Source: DATFJZ01 sp034660495 | Lineage (GTDB): Bacteria; Desulfobacterota; Desulfobacteria; Desulfobacterales; Desulfobacteraceae | DNA length: 9,452 nt | Direction: 5' to 3' | Assembly (NCBI GenBank): GCA_034660495.1 | Contig: JAYEJJ010000273.1 | Location: forward strand, 1-9,452 | In this document: piece by piece, positions 1 to 5,633 of the stretch | How the letters are laid out: the number at the start of each line of letters is the position of its first letter | Position numbering within the stretch: position 1 is the first letter of the stretch | Notes under the pieces: generated by a model | The model's input: the letters and a program-made list of their open reading frames with translations, nothing else | Databases searched by the model: none | Told to the model about the DNA's origin: nothing | Program-made: the position numbers and the translations under genes

Positions 1-203
1 ACAAAGGAGTTGTTTTCCTGTGAAATCGAGCTGCTGAAAGGTCAGGTTGAAAGAAATAACAAAAGGCGCATCTACCGCAGACAAAGAAGATCCAGACTTA
101 GATACCGTAAATCCAGGTTTGAGAAACAAAATAAGCCGGAAGGGTGGTTGGCTCCCAGTATTCAGCATAAACTTGATACCCATATAAATAATAATATTAA
201 CAT

Positions 204-211
204 AATTATTG
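204..211. repeat. Target site duplication of left element, left copy
   Basis: AATTATTG lies directly before the GGCATCC end of the element and is repeated exactly at 351-358 directly after the other end. It falls inside the iscB remnant. Confidence 0.85.
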
Positions 212-223
212 GGCATCCTTCAT

Positions 224-251
224 AATGCTTCAAAAGTAATGCTTCAAAAGT
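224..251. repeat. 14-bp tandem duplication within left element
   Basis: The unit ATGCTTCAAAAGTA occurs twice in a row here (224-237 and 238-251) but once in the right copy. This accounts for the entire length difference between the two elements (139 against 125 bp). Confidence 0.9.
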
Positions 252-253
252 AG

Positions 254-283
254 TTTACATTTTTTGTGTTTGATTTTTATATT
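254..283 (+). promoter_or_regulatory. Promoter-like sequence inside left miniature element, reading toward rseC/rnf
   Basis: TTTACA (254-259, five of six to TTGACA) and TATATT (278-283, five of six to TATAAT) are separated by 18 bp. Predicted transcripts would start near 290 and reach the ATG at 404 after about 114 nt. The same boxes and spacing occur in the right copy. The sequence is very AT-rich, so chance matches are a real possibility. Confidence 0.3.
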
Positions 284-350
284 TTTCGTGCCTTTTGTGT
301 GTTTCGTGGTTAAAAAAAATAAAAAGTGTAAAGTACTTATGAAGGATGCC

Positions 351-358
351 AATTATTG
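351..358. repeat. Target site duplication of left element, right copy
   Basis: AATTATTG is identical to 204-211, giving an 8-bp duplication. Excising the element and one copy rejoins the iscB frame. Confidence 0.85.
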
Positions 359-403
359 TGAGTATACAAATATCAAACCCGGAATAAAAAGAGGACTTAA
401 AAC

Positions 404-838
404 ATGGCAACTGAAAAAGGGGTTGTTACAGGAGCTACACCGCACAAGGTATGGATAAAAACTTTGAGAGCGTCAGCATGTGAAGCCTGTGAGGCAAAGG
501 ATTCATGTGAAGAAAAAAGAAACATAAAAGAAATGACAGTTCAGGTTGACAACACCTTAAATGCATCCGTGGGTGACCACGTTGTCCTTGGGATCAAAAC
601 AGCCCCGTTGCTTAAACTGACCTTTATGCTGTACATTTTTCCCATTACCCTTTTAACGGCAGGGGCTGCAGCCGGCCATATTTTCGGGCCGACCCTGGGG
701 CTTGATGCGTCTTTGACATCTCTTGGGGCGGGCGTGGCAGGATTTGGTGCCGCTTTTATCCTGGTCCGCATTGCCAACAACCGCCTGGCCGGAAAAAAAG
801 AATTTACTCCCTATCTTGTCAGAATCCTGTACAGATAG
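404..838 (+). CDS. RseC/MucC-family membrane protein (SoxR-reducing system RseC-like)
   Basis: This 144-residue protein has the RseC layout. A short N-terminal cytoplasmic domain carries the conserved cysteine cluster ACEACEAKDSC (C26, C29, C35). A small beta-rich stretch ending in VGDHVVLGI follows, then two membrane helices at about 69-92 and 103-123. The E. coli homologue is about 159 residues and works with the Rsx (Rnf-type) complex to keep SoxR reduced. Related genes sit beside rnf in many anaerobes, where the target is unlikely to be SoxR. The cysteines may hold an Fe-S cluster or redox thiols, which is an inference. The start at 404 is supported by GAGG at 391-394. The gene begins 53 bp after the miniature element, whose promoter-like sequence points at it. 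A 189-bp leader separates it from the cytochrome gene, so it may be a separate transcription unit. Confidence 0.8.
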   Translation: MATEKGVVTGATPHKVWIKTLRASACEACEAKDSCEEKRNIKEMTVQVDNTLNASVGDHVVLGIKTAPLLKLTFMLYIFPITLLTAGAAAGHIFGPTLGLDASLTSLGAGVAGFGAAFILVRIANNRLAGKKEFTPYLVRILYR

Positions 839-863
839 CCTGCCCGATTTCAGACCATTATCA

Positions 864-912
864 TAAAAATTTAATATTTTTACTTGACCCTTAAGCTGAT
901 TTGAGATATGGA
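864..912 (+). promoter_or_regulatory. Candidate promoter upstream of the cytochrome-rnf operon
   Basis: TTGACC at 884-889 is followed after 17 bp by TATGGA at 907-912, a weak -10 with three of six matches. An A/T tract with a small dyad (TAAAAAT 864-870, ATTTTTA 876-882) lies directly upstream and could act as an UP element or as a weak terminator for the preceding gene. Transcripts would start near 919. It is the best sigma70-like candidate in this gap, but it is not strong. Confidence 0.3.
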
Positions 913-947
913 GTATCAGGTTAATTGATTTCGAGATGTCGCTAGGC

Positions 948-978
948 CATGAATATCAGTGTATTGCTGATACTCATG
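948..978. promoter_or_regulatory. 12-bp dyad (hairpin or operator) upstream of the cytochrome gene
   Basis: CATGAATATCAG (948-959) pairs with CTGATACTCATG (967-978) with one mismatch and a 7-nt loop. A further GAGTATCAG at 911-919 is the perfect complement of 967-975, so two mutually exclusive foldings share the same 3' arm. A smaller dyad, TGCAG/CTGCA, follows at 977-989. No T run follows, which argues against a plain terminator. It may be a regulator site or a 5' leader structure. Confidence 0.5.
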
Positions 979-1027
979 CAGCGGCTGCAGTCGGCATTAA
1001 TGATTTAACAAAGAGGGCTCTTGTCTT

Positions 1028-1393
1028 ATGACCTCAAAGAAAAAACTAAAAACCTCAATAATTTTTACCATCGTACTCCTTGTTGCAGGCATTGTTTGCT
1101 ATGCTGCTTTTCCGCCGCCCAGTCCTGATGAACCTGTGCGGCTGATGTTTCCCAATGCAGCAGGAAAAGTTCTGCTGGGACATGCAACCCATGTCCATGA
1201 GTATGATCTGTATTGTCTGGACTGTCATCATAATCTTGAGGATGACGAAATTTACAACTGCAGTGAATGCCATGGGTTTGAAGGGGATGAATACATGCCT
1301 TCCAGAACGGACGCATTTCATGCCAATTGTAAAGGGTGTCATGAAGATTATGGATCAGGCCCGGTGGACTGTAATTCCTGTCATGCGCTTTAA
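1028..1393 (+). CDS. Tetraheme cytochrome c, class III (c3/c7-like), Rnf-associated
   Basis: This 121-residue exported cytochrome has four CXXCH heme sites, at residues 63-67 (CLDCH), 78-82 (CSECH), 101-105 (CKGCH) and 115-119 (CNSCH). Five further histidines (the H..H.H cluster before the first site, the His right after it, and the AFH before the third) could supply distal ligands, as in bis-His class III cytochromes. The N-terminus has a KKKLK start and a hydrophobic stretch at about 9-27 ending VCYA, which is either a cleavable signal or a membrane anchor. There is no lipobox. It lies 74 bp before rnfC. Multiheme cytochromes next to rnf are known in Desulfovibrio and in Methanosarcina (MmcA), where they exchange electrons with the complex. 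The same role is inferred here, probably through RnfG on the outer face. AGAGG (1012-1016) supports the start. Confidence 0.88.
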   Translation: MTSKKKLKTSIIFTIVLLVAGIVCYAAFPPPSPDEPVRLMFPNAAGKVLLGHATHVHEYDLYCLDCHHNLEDDEIYNCSECHGFEGDEYMPSRTDAFHANCKGCHEDYGSGPVDCNSCHAL

Positions 1394-1397
1394 ATCT

Positions 1398-1420
1398 GAA
1401 AAAAGAACAACGCTTTTTTC
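1398..1420. other. A/T hairpin between the cytochrome gene and rnfC
   Basis: GAAAAAAG (1398-1405) and CTTTTTTC (1413-1420) are perfect complements around a 7-nt loop, starting 5 nt after the cytochrome stop codon. The U run is in the 3' arm and not beyond it, so this is not a canonical terminator. It might partly uncouple cytochrome and rnf expression. Confidence 0.35.
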
Positions 1421-1467
1421 CATGTGTTTATCCGCATGATTCACAATTTACACAACAAAGGTTCGCT

Positions 1468-2760
1468 ATGATTAAAAGACCATTTTTTCAACTAACCAGC
1501 CCAAAGCTCAGGTACGATCTGATTGAATCAGATCTTAAGGAACCGGAAAAAATCCCCAAACCGCCAAGAATGATTATTCTGCTGGATGAACAACTGGACA
1601 GCACTAGAAAAATACGCATTGAAGAAGGCGACACCGTGAAAACAGGAGAAAGGCTCTTCCTCTACAGGAACAGTACAGAGTACACAACATCTCCCTGCAC
1701 CGGCACCATAACGTCGATTGCTTCATTTACAGGCGATTTTGGGGAAGTATCCACTTATTTTGTCATTGAAAGAAAAAACAGCAATGAACAATTAAATGAA
1801 TTTGAGGCCTTTGCCGACAAACCAGAACTTGAGTCTGCAGATAGATTTCTCAGATCTCTTCCCGGCAAACCACCCTTTCAAACCTTTACCTCTGAAGCCA
1901 ACAGGATTCATACCCTTGTGATCACAGGGGCGGATATGGATCTGCGCTCCACTACCTGCCAATACCATGTGGTAACCGCCTTTGATGAAATCAAAGCGGG
2001 AATCCAGATTCTGGAAAAAATCACCGGCATTACCCAGGTGTTCATTACCATACCCGAAGCGCTCAGACAGAATAACGGATTTGAAAAGACCCAGATGATA
2101 CGGACGACACCCTTTTATCCAGATGCTCTTCCGGAAATAATCATGAAGGACCACTTAAATACCATTGTGCCAGCCGGAAGCACCTGTGAAAATGCCGGGG
2201 TATGCTTTATTTCACCGGAAGCGGTTATATCCCTGGCACGGGCGTACAGGGAAAAAACCCATGTCTATGAAAAAATAGTGACTATTACGGGTAAAAACAA
2301 AACGTCGCACAGGGTAAAAGCGACCATCGGCACCCCGATACACAGAATCTTTTCCCACCTGGATCTCAAGACCAATGAAAAGGACAGAATAATTGTGGGC
2401 GGACCCATGAAGGGATTCAGCACTTACACCCTTTACCATCCAGTCACCCCTGATATGGACAACATTATTATTCAGGACAGAGCAGACATTGAATACGTAT
2501 CCGACTATCCCTGCATCAACTGCGGGAAATGCATCAGCATCTGTCCTGCCAACGTCCCTGTCAACCTGCTTGTCAGAAACCTTGAAGCGGACAGATATGA
2601 GGATGCTGCAGACTTTTTTGACCTTAATTCCTGCATTGAATGCGGTTTGTGCAGTTATGTATGCACCGCAAGAATCCCTCTGTTCCAGTATATAAGACTT
2701 GGTAAACACCAGCTTCAGCTGTTGGAAGCTGAACAGAAAATGGAGGCTGCCAATGCATAA
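1468..2760 (+). CDS. rnfC: RnfC, ion-translocating ferredoxin oxidoreductase subunit C, lacking the FMN/NADH loop
   Basis: This 430-residue peripheral subunit has recognisable RnfC order. An N-terminal biotinyl/lipoyl-like barrel includes RIEEGDTVKTGERL and SPCTGTITSI. A NuoF-like middle domain follows, then an SLBB-type region (IGTPIHRIF...IIVGGPMKGFS), and two 4Fe-4S motifs with cysteines at 349/352/355/359 and 389/392/395/399. In ordinary RnfC the middle domain has a glycine-rich GLGGAxFP loop followed by INGAECEP, which binds FMN and NAD(H). At the equivalent point (about residues 128-162) this protein reads FLRSLPGKPPFQTF and then LVITGADMDL, so both motifs are gone. It probably keeps its Fe-S relay and scaffold role but not NADH chemistry, which is an inference. 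AAAGG (about 1456-1460) precedes the start. The end overlaps rnfD by 8 bp. Confidence 0.93.
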   Translation: MIKRPFFQLTSPKLRYDLIESDLKEPEKIPKPPRMIILLDEQLDSTRKIRIEEGDTVKTGERLFLYRNSTEYTTSPCTGTITSIASFTGDFGEVSTYFVIERKNSNEQLNEFEAFADKPELESADRFLRSLPGKPPFQTFTSEANRIHTLVITGADMDLRSTTCQYHVVTAFDEIKAGIQILEKITGITQVFITIPEALRQNNGFEKTQMIRTTPFYPDALPEIIMKDHLNTIVPAGSTCENAGVCFISPEAVISLARAYREKTHVYEKIVTITGKNKTSHRVKATIGTPIHRIFSHLDLKTNEKDRIIVGGPMKGFSTYTLYHPVTPDMDNIIIQDRADIEYVSDYPCINCGKCISICPANVPVNLLVRNLEADRYEDAADFFDLNSCIECGLCSYVCTARIPLFQYIRLGKHQLQLLEAEQKMEAANA

Positions 2761-3721
2761 ACAGAACAAGTACACCGTATCCCACGCTCCGTTCTGGCAT
2801 GATGGAGACACCATTTCAACAATGAATCTAAACATCATGGCAGCAGCCCTTCCAGCTGCCCTTTTTGGAATTCTTCAGTTTGGCATGCCTGCCCTGGGCG
2901 TTATGACCCTTGCCGTTTCAACGGCCATGCTGTGGGAACTTTTGTTTAATTTTATATCAAAACGGGATATTACAATTACCGATTATGATGCCGCCATGAC
3001 AGGAATGGTGTTTGCGATGATGCTGCCGCCGACCACCCCCTGGTGGGTGGTTCTGACCGGAACCTTTCTGGCAATTGTCATCGGCAAACAGATCTACGGC
3101 GGGATCGGGGCAACCCCGTTCAACCCTGCCATTGTGGCCATTGCCATCCTGATGGTATCATGGAAAGGCTTTTTTGATTTTGATGCCGCGGTCCTCACCT
3201 ATGATTTTGACTTTACCCCCCTTGCCCCTCTGGCTGCACTGAAACACCAGGGCACAGCAGCGGTTGACCTTTTTTCTCTGTCAGATCTGATCATGGGAAA
3301 TCAGATTGGAAGCACAGGCGGTGTTTTTGGTGCAGGAATTATAGCTGGCGGTATCTACCTGATCCTCAGAGGATATATCCGATGGGAAATTACACTTTCC
3401 TACATAGCAGGTATTTTTATCACAGCCATTATTTTCCAGGCTGCCAATCCTGACCTCTATGCCGGTCCCCTGTTTCATCTGTTTACCGGATATACCCTGC
3501 TCGGCGCTTTTTTCCTTGCCACCATGAATGCCGCATCCCCTGTCAATTTTATTCCCATGCTGATTTACGGGGCCGCAGGAGGGTTTATGACAATTCTTAT
3601 AAGAAACATTGGGGTTTACCCGGATGGTACGGTTTTTGCCATTCTAATTATAAATCTCATTAACCCGCTCATTGACAAAATCAGACCTAAAGCTCTGGGA
3701 AGGGGTGTGAACAATGCGTGA
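2753..3721 (+). CDS. rnfD: RnfD, membrane subunit D, with degenerate flavinylation site
   Basis: This 322-residue polytopic membrane protein of the NqrB/RnfD family has conserved stretches DAAMTGMVFAMMLPP, GKQIYGGIGATPFNPA and a TMNAASPVN segment. The start chosen is the ATG at 2753, 6 bp after GGAGG (2742-2746) and giving N-terminal MHKQNKYTVSHAPFW, which is typical of the family. An upstream in-frame ATG at 2699 would add 18 unlikely residues inside rnfC. Ordinary RnfD carries FMN on the threonine of an SGATPLA motif. Here the aligned segment is DFDFTPLAPLAALK, with Thr155 kept but SGA missing and the loop one residue short, so covalent FMN may be absent. It overlaps rnfC and rnfG by 8 bp each, which suggests translational coupling. 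Confidence 0.93.
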   Translation: MHKQNKYTVSHAPFWHDGDTISTMNLNIMAAALPAALFGILQFGMPALGVMTLAVSTAMLWELLFNFISKRDITITDYDAAMTGMVFAMMLPPTTPWWVVLTGTFLAIVIGKQIYGGIGATPFNPAIVAIAILMVSWKGFFDFDAAVLTYDFDFTPLAPLAALKHQGTAAVDLFSLSDLIMGNQIGSTGGVFGAGIIAGGIYLILRGYIRWEITLSYIAGIFITAIIFQAANPDLYAGPLFHLFTGYTLLGAFFLATMNAASPVNFIPMLIYGAAGGFMTILIRNIGVYPDGTVFAILIINLINPLIDKIRPKALGRGVNNA

Positions 3722-4310
3722 AATGATAAGTATGGTTGTTGTTTTGACAGTACTCAGTGCTGTCTCAGGAGGACTGCTGGCCGCAATAAAGACCGGGACA
3801 AATGAAAGAATCGAAAATCAGGTCCTTAAATTCCAGAAGGCACCTGCCATTAAGCTTATTTTAAGCGATGTGGACAACGATCCCCTTCACGACCGGTTTA
3901 AACTCACGGATCAGGAACAGGAGATTATTTTTTTTACAGGCAAAAAAGACAATAAGCCGGTTTCTGTGGCCTTTGAAGGTAAAGGCAAGGGATATGGCGG
4001 TGATATCGGCGTGATGGTAGCGATAAATCTGAAATCCGATGACATTGCCGGGGTCAGTGTTACCACCCACTCAGAAACCCCCGGGGTGGGATCAAGGGCC
4101 AAGGATAACCCTGACTTTGTTTCGCAGTTTGCAGGGCTTTCCTTAAATGATGCAACTTTTGCCGTAAAGGACAGCGGCGGCGACATCAACGCCATGTCCG
4201 GTGCAACCATAACCTCAAAAGGCGTGTGCATTGCGGTAAAACAGGCACAGGATATCTACCAGCGGCTTAAACCGGAAATCCTGAAACAGATCAAACAACT
4301 GGCCAATTAG
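3714..4310 (+). CDS. rnfG: RnfG, FMN-carrying periplasmic-facing subunit
   Basis: This 198-residue protein has one N-terminal membrane helix (about 4-22) and a soluble FMN-binding domain. Family hallmarks are GKGKGYGGDIGVMVAI, VTTHSETPGVGSRA and the ApbE flavinylation motif DINAMSGATITS, in which Thr165 is the expected covalent FMN site. It passes electrons across the membrane to and from RnfD/RnfA/RnfE and is the likely contact for the exported cytochrome. The start at 3714 lies 8 bp after a GGAAGGGG tract and overlaps the end of rnfD by 8 bp. No apbE flavin transferase gene is in the window, so the modifying enzyme must be encoded elsewhere. Confidence 0.95.
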   Translation: MREMISMVVVLTVLSAVSGGLLAAIKTGTNERIENQVLKFQKAPAIKLILSDVDNDPLHDRFKLTDQEQEIIFFTGKKDNKPVSVAFEGKGKGYGGDIGVMVAINLKSDDIAGVSVTTHSETPGVGSRAKDNPDFVSQFAGLSLNDATFAVKDSGGDINAMSGATITSKGVCIAVKQAQDIYQRLKPEILKQIKQLAN

Positions 4311-4321
4311 GAGAAAAAGAT

Positions 4322-4915
4322 ATGGCACAATCCATGGCAAAAGAGTTTACCAAGGGGCTCTGGGCTGAAATACCACTTTTCAGGCTGGTACTGGGACTTT
4401 GCCCGGCCCTTGCTGTAACCAAAAGTGTTGAAAATGGTATTGGTATGGGGATTGCGACCACCTTTGTTCTGGTCTGCTCCAACCTGCTGGTATCCCTTTT
4501 AAGAAATGTTATTCCTTCAAAAGTTAGAATTGCCTGCTACATTGTCATCATTGCCACATTTGTTACTGTGGTGGAACTTTTAATGCAGGCCTTTGCATAT
4601 CCTTTATTCCTGAAACTCGGTATTTTCATCCCTTTGATTGTTGTAAACTGCATTGTTCTTGGACGGGCTGAAGCCTTTGCCGGAAAAAATCCACCCCTTC
4701 TTGCAGTGGCTGACGGTCTTGGCATGGGTATTGGCTTTACACTGGCTCTGACAGCGCTCAGTGCGGTAAGAGAATGTCTGGGCGCCGGGACTATTTTGGG
4801 AGCTCAGGTGCTCGGCCAGAGTTATCAGCCGTTTACCTTTATAATTGAGGCGCCGGGCGCTTTTGTGGGCCTGGGACTGATGCTCTGTTTGATGAATTTA
4901 ATCGGAAAGAAATAA
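4322..4915 (+). CDS. rnfE: RnfE, membrane subunit E
   Basis: This 197-residue integral membrane protein has about six helices and is homologous to NqrD/RsxE. Conserved features are the N-terminal FTKGLWAEIPLFRLVLGLCPALAVT with Cys27, and VVNCIVLGRAEAFA with Cys110. In characterised complexes the corresponding cysteines of RnfE and RnfA together hold a 2Fe-2S cluster in the middle of the membrane. Length matches the family. TAGGAG, overlapping the rnfG stop codon (4308-4313), is the ribosome binding site, with an 11-bp intergenic gap. No anomalies were seen. Confidence 0.96.
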   Translation: MAQSMAKEFTKGLWAEIPLFRLVLGLCPALAVTKSVENGIGMGIATTFVLVCSNLLVSLLRNVIPSKVRIACYIVIIATFVTVVELLMQAFAYPLFLKLGIFIPLIVVNCIVLGRAEAFAGKNPPLLAVADGLGMGIGFTLALTALSAVRECLGAGTILGAQVLGQSYQPFTFIIEAPGAFVGLGLMLCLMNLIGKK

Positions 4916-4932
4916 TAAGGAGATAACAATAA

Positions 4933-5508
4933 ATGGCTGATTATATTGTACTTGCCATAAGCTGTATCTTTGTAAACAATATTCTTCTGGCCCAGTTCCT
5001 TGGCAACTGTCCCTTTATGGGTACATCCAAAAAAATGGAAACTGCCCTCGGCATGGGCATGGCAGTTATTTTTGTATTGGTTATGGCCGGAATGATAACC
5101 TGGGTAACGGATACCTATCTGCTGAAGCCACTAGATATTGAATTTTTAAGGACACTGTCCTTTATTTTGGTTATTGCATCTCTGGTACAATTTGTGGAAA
5201 TGTTTCTGAAAAAATGCATCCCTGCCCTTTATGAAGGCCTTGGCATTTTTCTACCGCTTATAACAACCAATTGCGCGGTCATGGGTGTCTGTTTAATCAA
5301 TATCAATGAAGAGTACAGCTTTTTCCAGGCATTGGTGGCATCTCTGTGCTATGCTGCCGGCTTTGCCCTTGCCCTTGTCCTGTTTGCCGGGTTAAGGGAA
5401 AGAATTGGAATTGCACGGGTGCCACGGCCGCTTCAGGATACATCCATAGGCCTTGTTACCGCAGGAATGATAGCACTTTCGTTTTTTGCCTTTAAAGGCA
5501 TGGTATAA
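4933..5508 (+). CDS. rnfA: RnfA, membrane subunit A
   Basis: This 191-residue integral membrane protein is homologous to NqrE/RsxA, with six expected helices in inverted topology to RnfE. The conserved half-sites are FLGNCPFMGTSKK (Cys26) and TTNCAVMGVCL (Cys114), which pair with the RnfE cysteines around the intramembrane 2Fe-2S cluster. TAAGGAG (4916-4922) lies 10 bp before the ATG. The gene is followed by the longest gap in the operon, 125 bp. Confidence 0.96.
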   Translation: MADYIVLAISCIFVNNILLAQFLGNCPFMGTSKKMETALGMGMAVIFVLVMAGMITWVTDTYLLKPLDIEFLRTLSFILVIASLVQFVEMFLKKCIPALYEGLGIFLPLITTNCAVMGVCLININEEYSFFQALVASLCYAAGFALALVLFAGLRERIGIARVPRPLQDTSIGLVTAGMIALSFFAFKGMV

Positions 5509-5515
5509 ACCGGCA

Positions 5516-5617
5516 TGGCCGGCCCATGGTCAGCGAACCGGCCACAACGAAGTATGAAACGCCGCCAGCGGCAATGCCTTGACGTGCGTTTCCTGTAAAA
5601 TAAAGGCAATGTATAAA
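5516..5617. other. Dyad-rich spacer between rnfA and rnfB
   Basis: The only long gap in the rnf cluster contains several dyads. TGGCCGG (5516-5522) pairs with CCGGCCA (5538-5544). GCCGC (5561-5565) pairs with GCGGC (5568-5572). TGCCTT (5575-5580) pairs with AAGGCA (5603-5608). The spacer is more GC-rich in its first half than its neighbours. No convincing promoter was found. It could be an mRNA processing or attenuation site, or a small degenerate repeat. Confidence 0.45.
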
Positions 5618-5633
5618 AAATAGAGGAGATGTT

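Larger units (their letters stand above)
212..350 (-). mobile_element. Miniature inverted-repeat element, left copy (139 bp)
   Basis: The element has perfect 14-bp terminal inverted repeats, GGCATCCTTCATAA at 212-225 and its complement at 337-350. The inverted similarity continues inward to about 30 bp (GTAnTTTACA followed by a T run), interrupted on one side by extra sequence. It is flanked by an 8-bp direct repeat, so it reads as a genuine insertion. It has no room for a transposase and must have been moved in trans. It matches the copy at 9189-9313 in opposite orientation; the two differ by three substitutions and a 14-bp tandem duplication here (224-251). The core holds three 9-bp-spaced heptamers. 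An 8-bp duplication and GGC ends are compatible with several IS families (IS1595 is one candidate), but no parent can be assigned. The strand given is arbitrary: the right copy is called +. Confidence 0.85.
1..387 (+). pseudogene. iscB-like RNA-guided nuclease remnant (RRXRR domain), interrupted by a miniature element
   Basis: The frame is open from base 1, so the gene starts left of the window. The peptide shows the arginine-rich RRXRR signature of IscB/HNH endonucleases: a KRRIYRRQRRSR stretch, RYRKSRF, then GWLAPSIQHKLDTHI. Catalytic RuvC-I residues would lie to the left. At base 212 the frame enters the miniature element and stops at 223-225. Removing the element plus one target copy (147 bp, a multiple of three) restores the frame, which reads IIIVSIQISNPE and then meets a stop at 385-387. 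This resembles the next conserved IscB block (a FDIQK..NPE-like region) with residues missing, so the gene was probably decaying already. Nothing of the HNH or later RuvC parts is present. The RRXRR identification rests on recalled family motifs. A TTG start at base 10 is formally possible but would not give a functional protein. Confidence 0.7.

Noticed and set aside
264..458. Small + strand reading frame rich in Phe/Val and Lys
   Set aside because: It is a translation of the miniature element core running into the rseC gene in another frame, with no family features.
2699..2752. An upstream ATG start for rnfD at 2699
   Set aside because: It would overlap rnfC by 62 bp and has no ribosome binding site, whereas the ATG at 2753 has GGAGG and gives the family N-terminus.
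2212..2838. 208-residue - strand reading frame
   Set aside because: It lies antisense to rnfC and the start of rnfD, both unmistakable, and shows no recognisable domain.
5579..5617. TTGACG and TATAAA before rnfB as a promoter
   Set aside because: The boxes are 27 bp apart, too far for a sigma70 promoter, and the closer TAAAAT is only 11 bp away.
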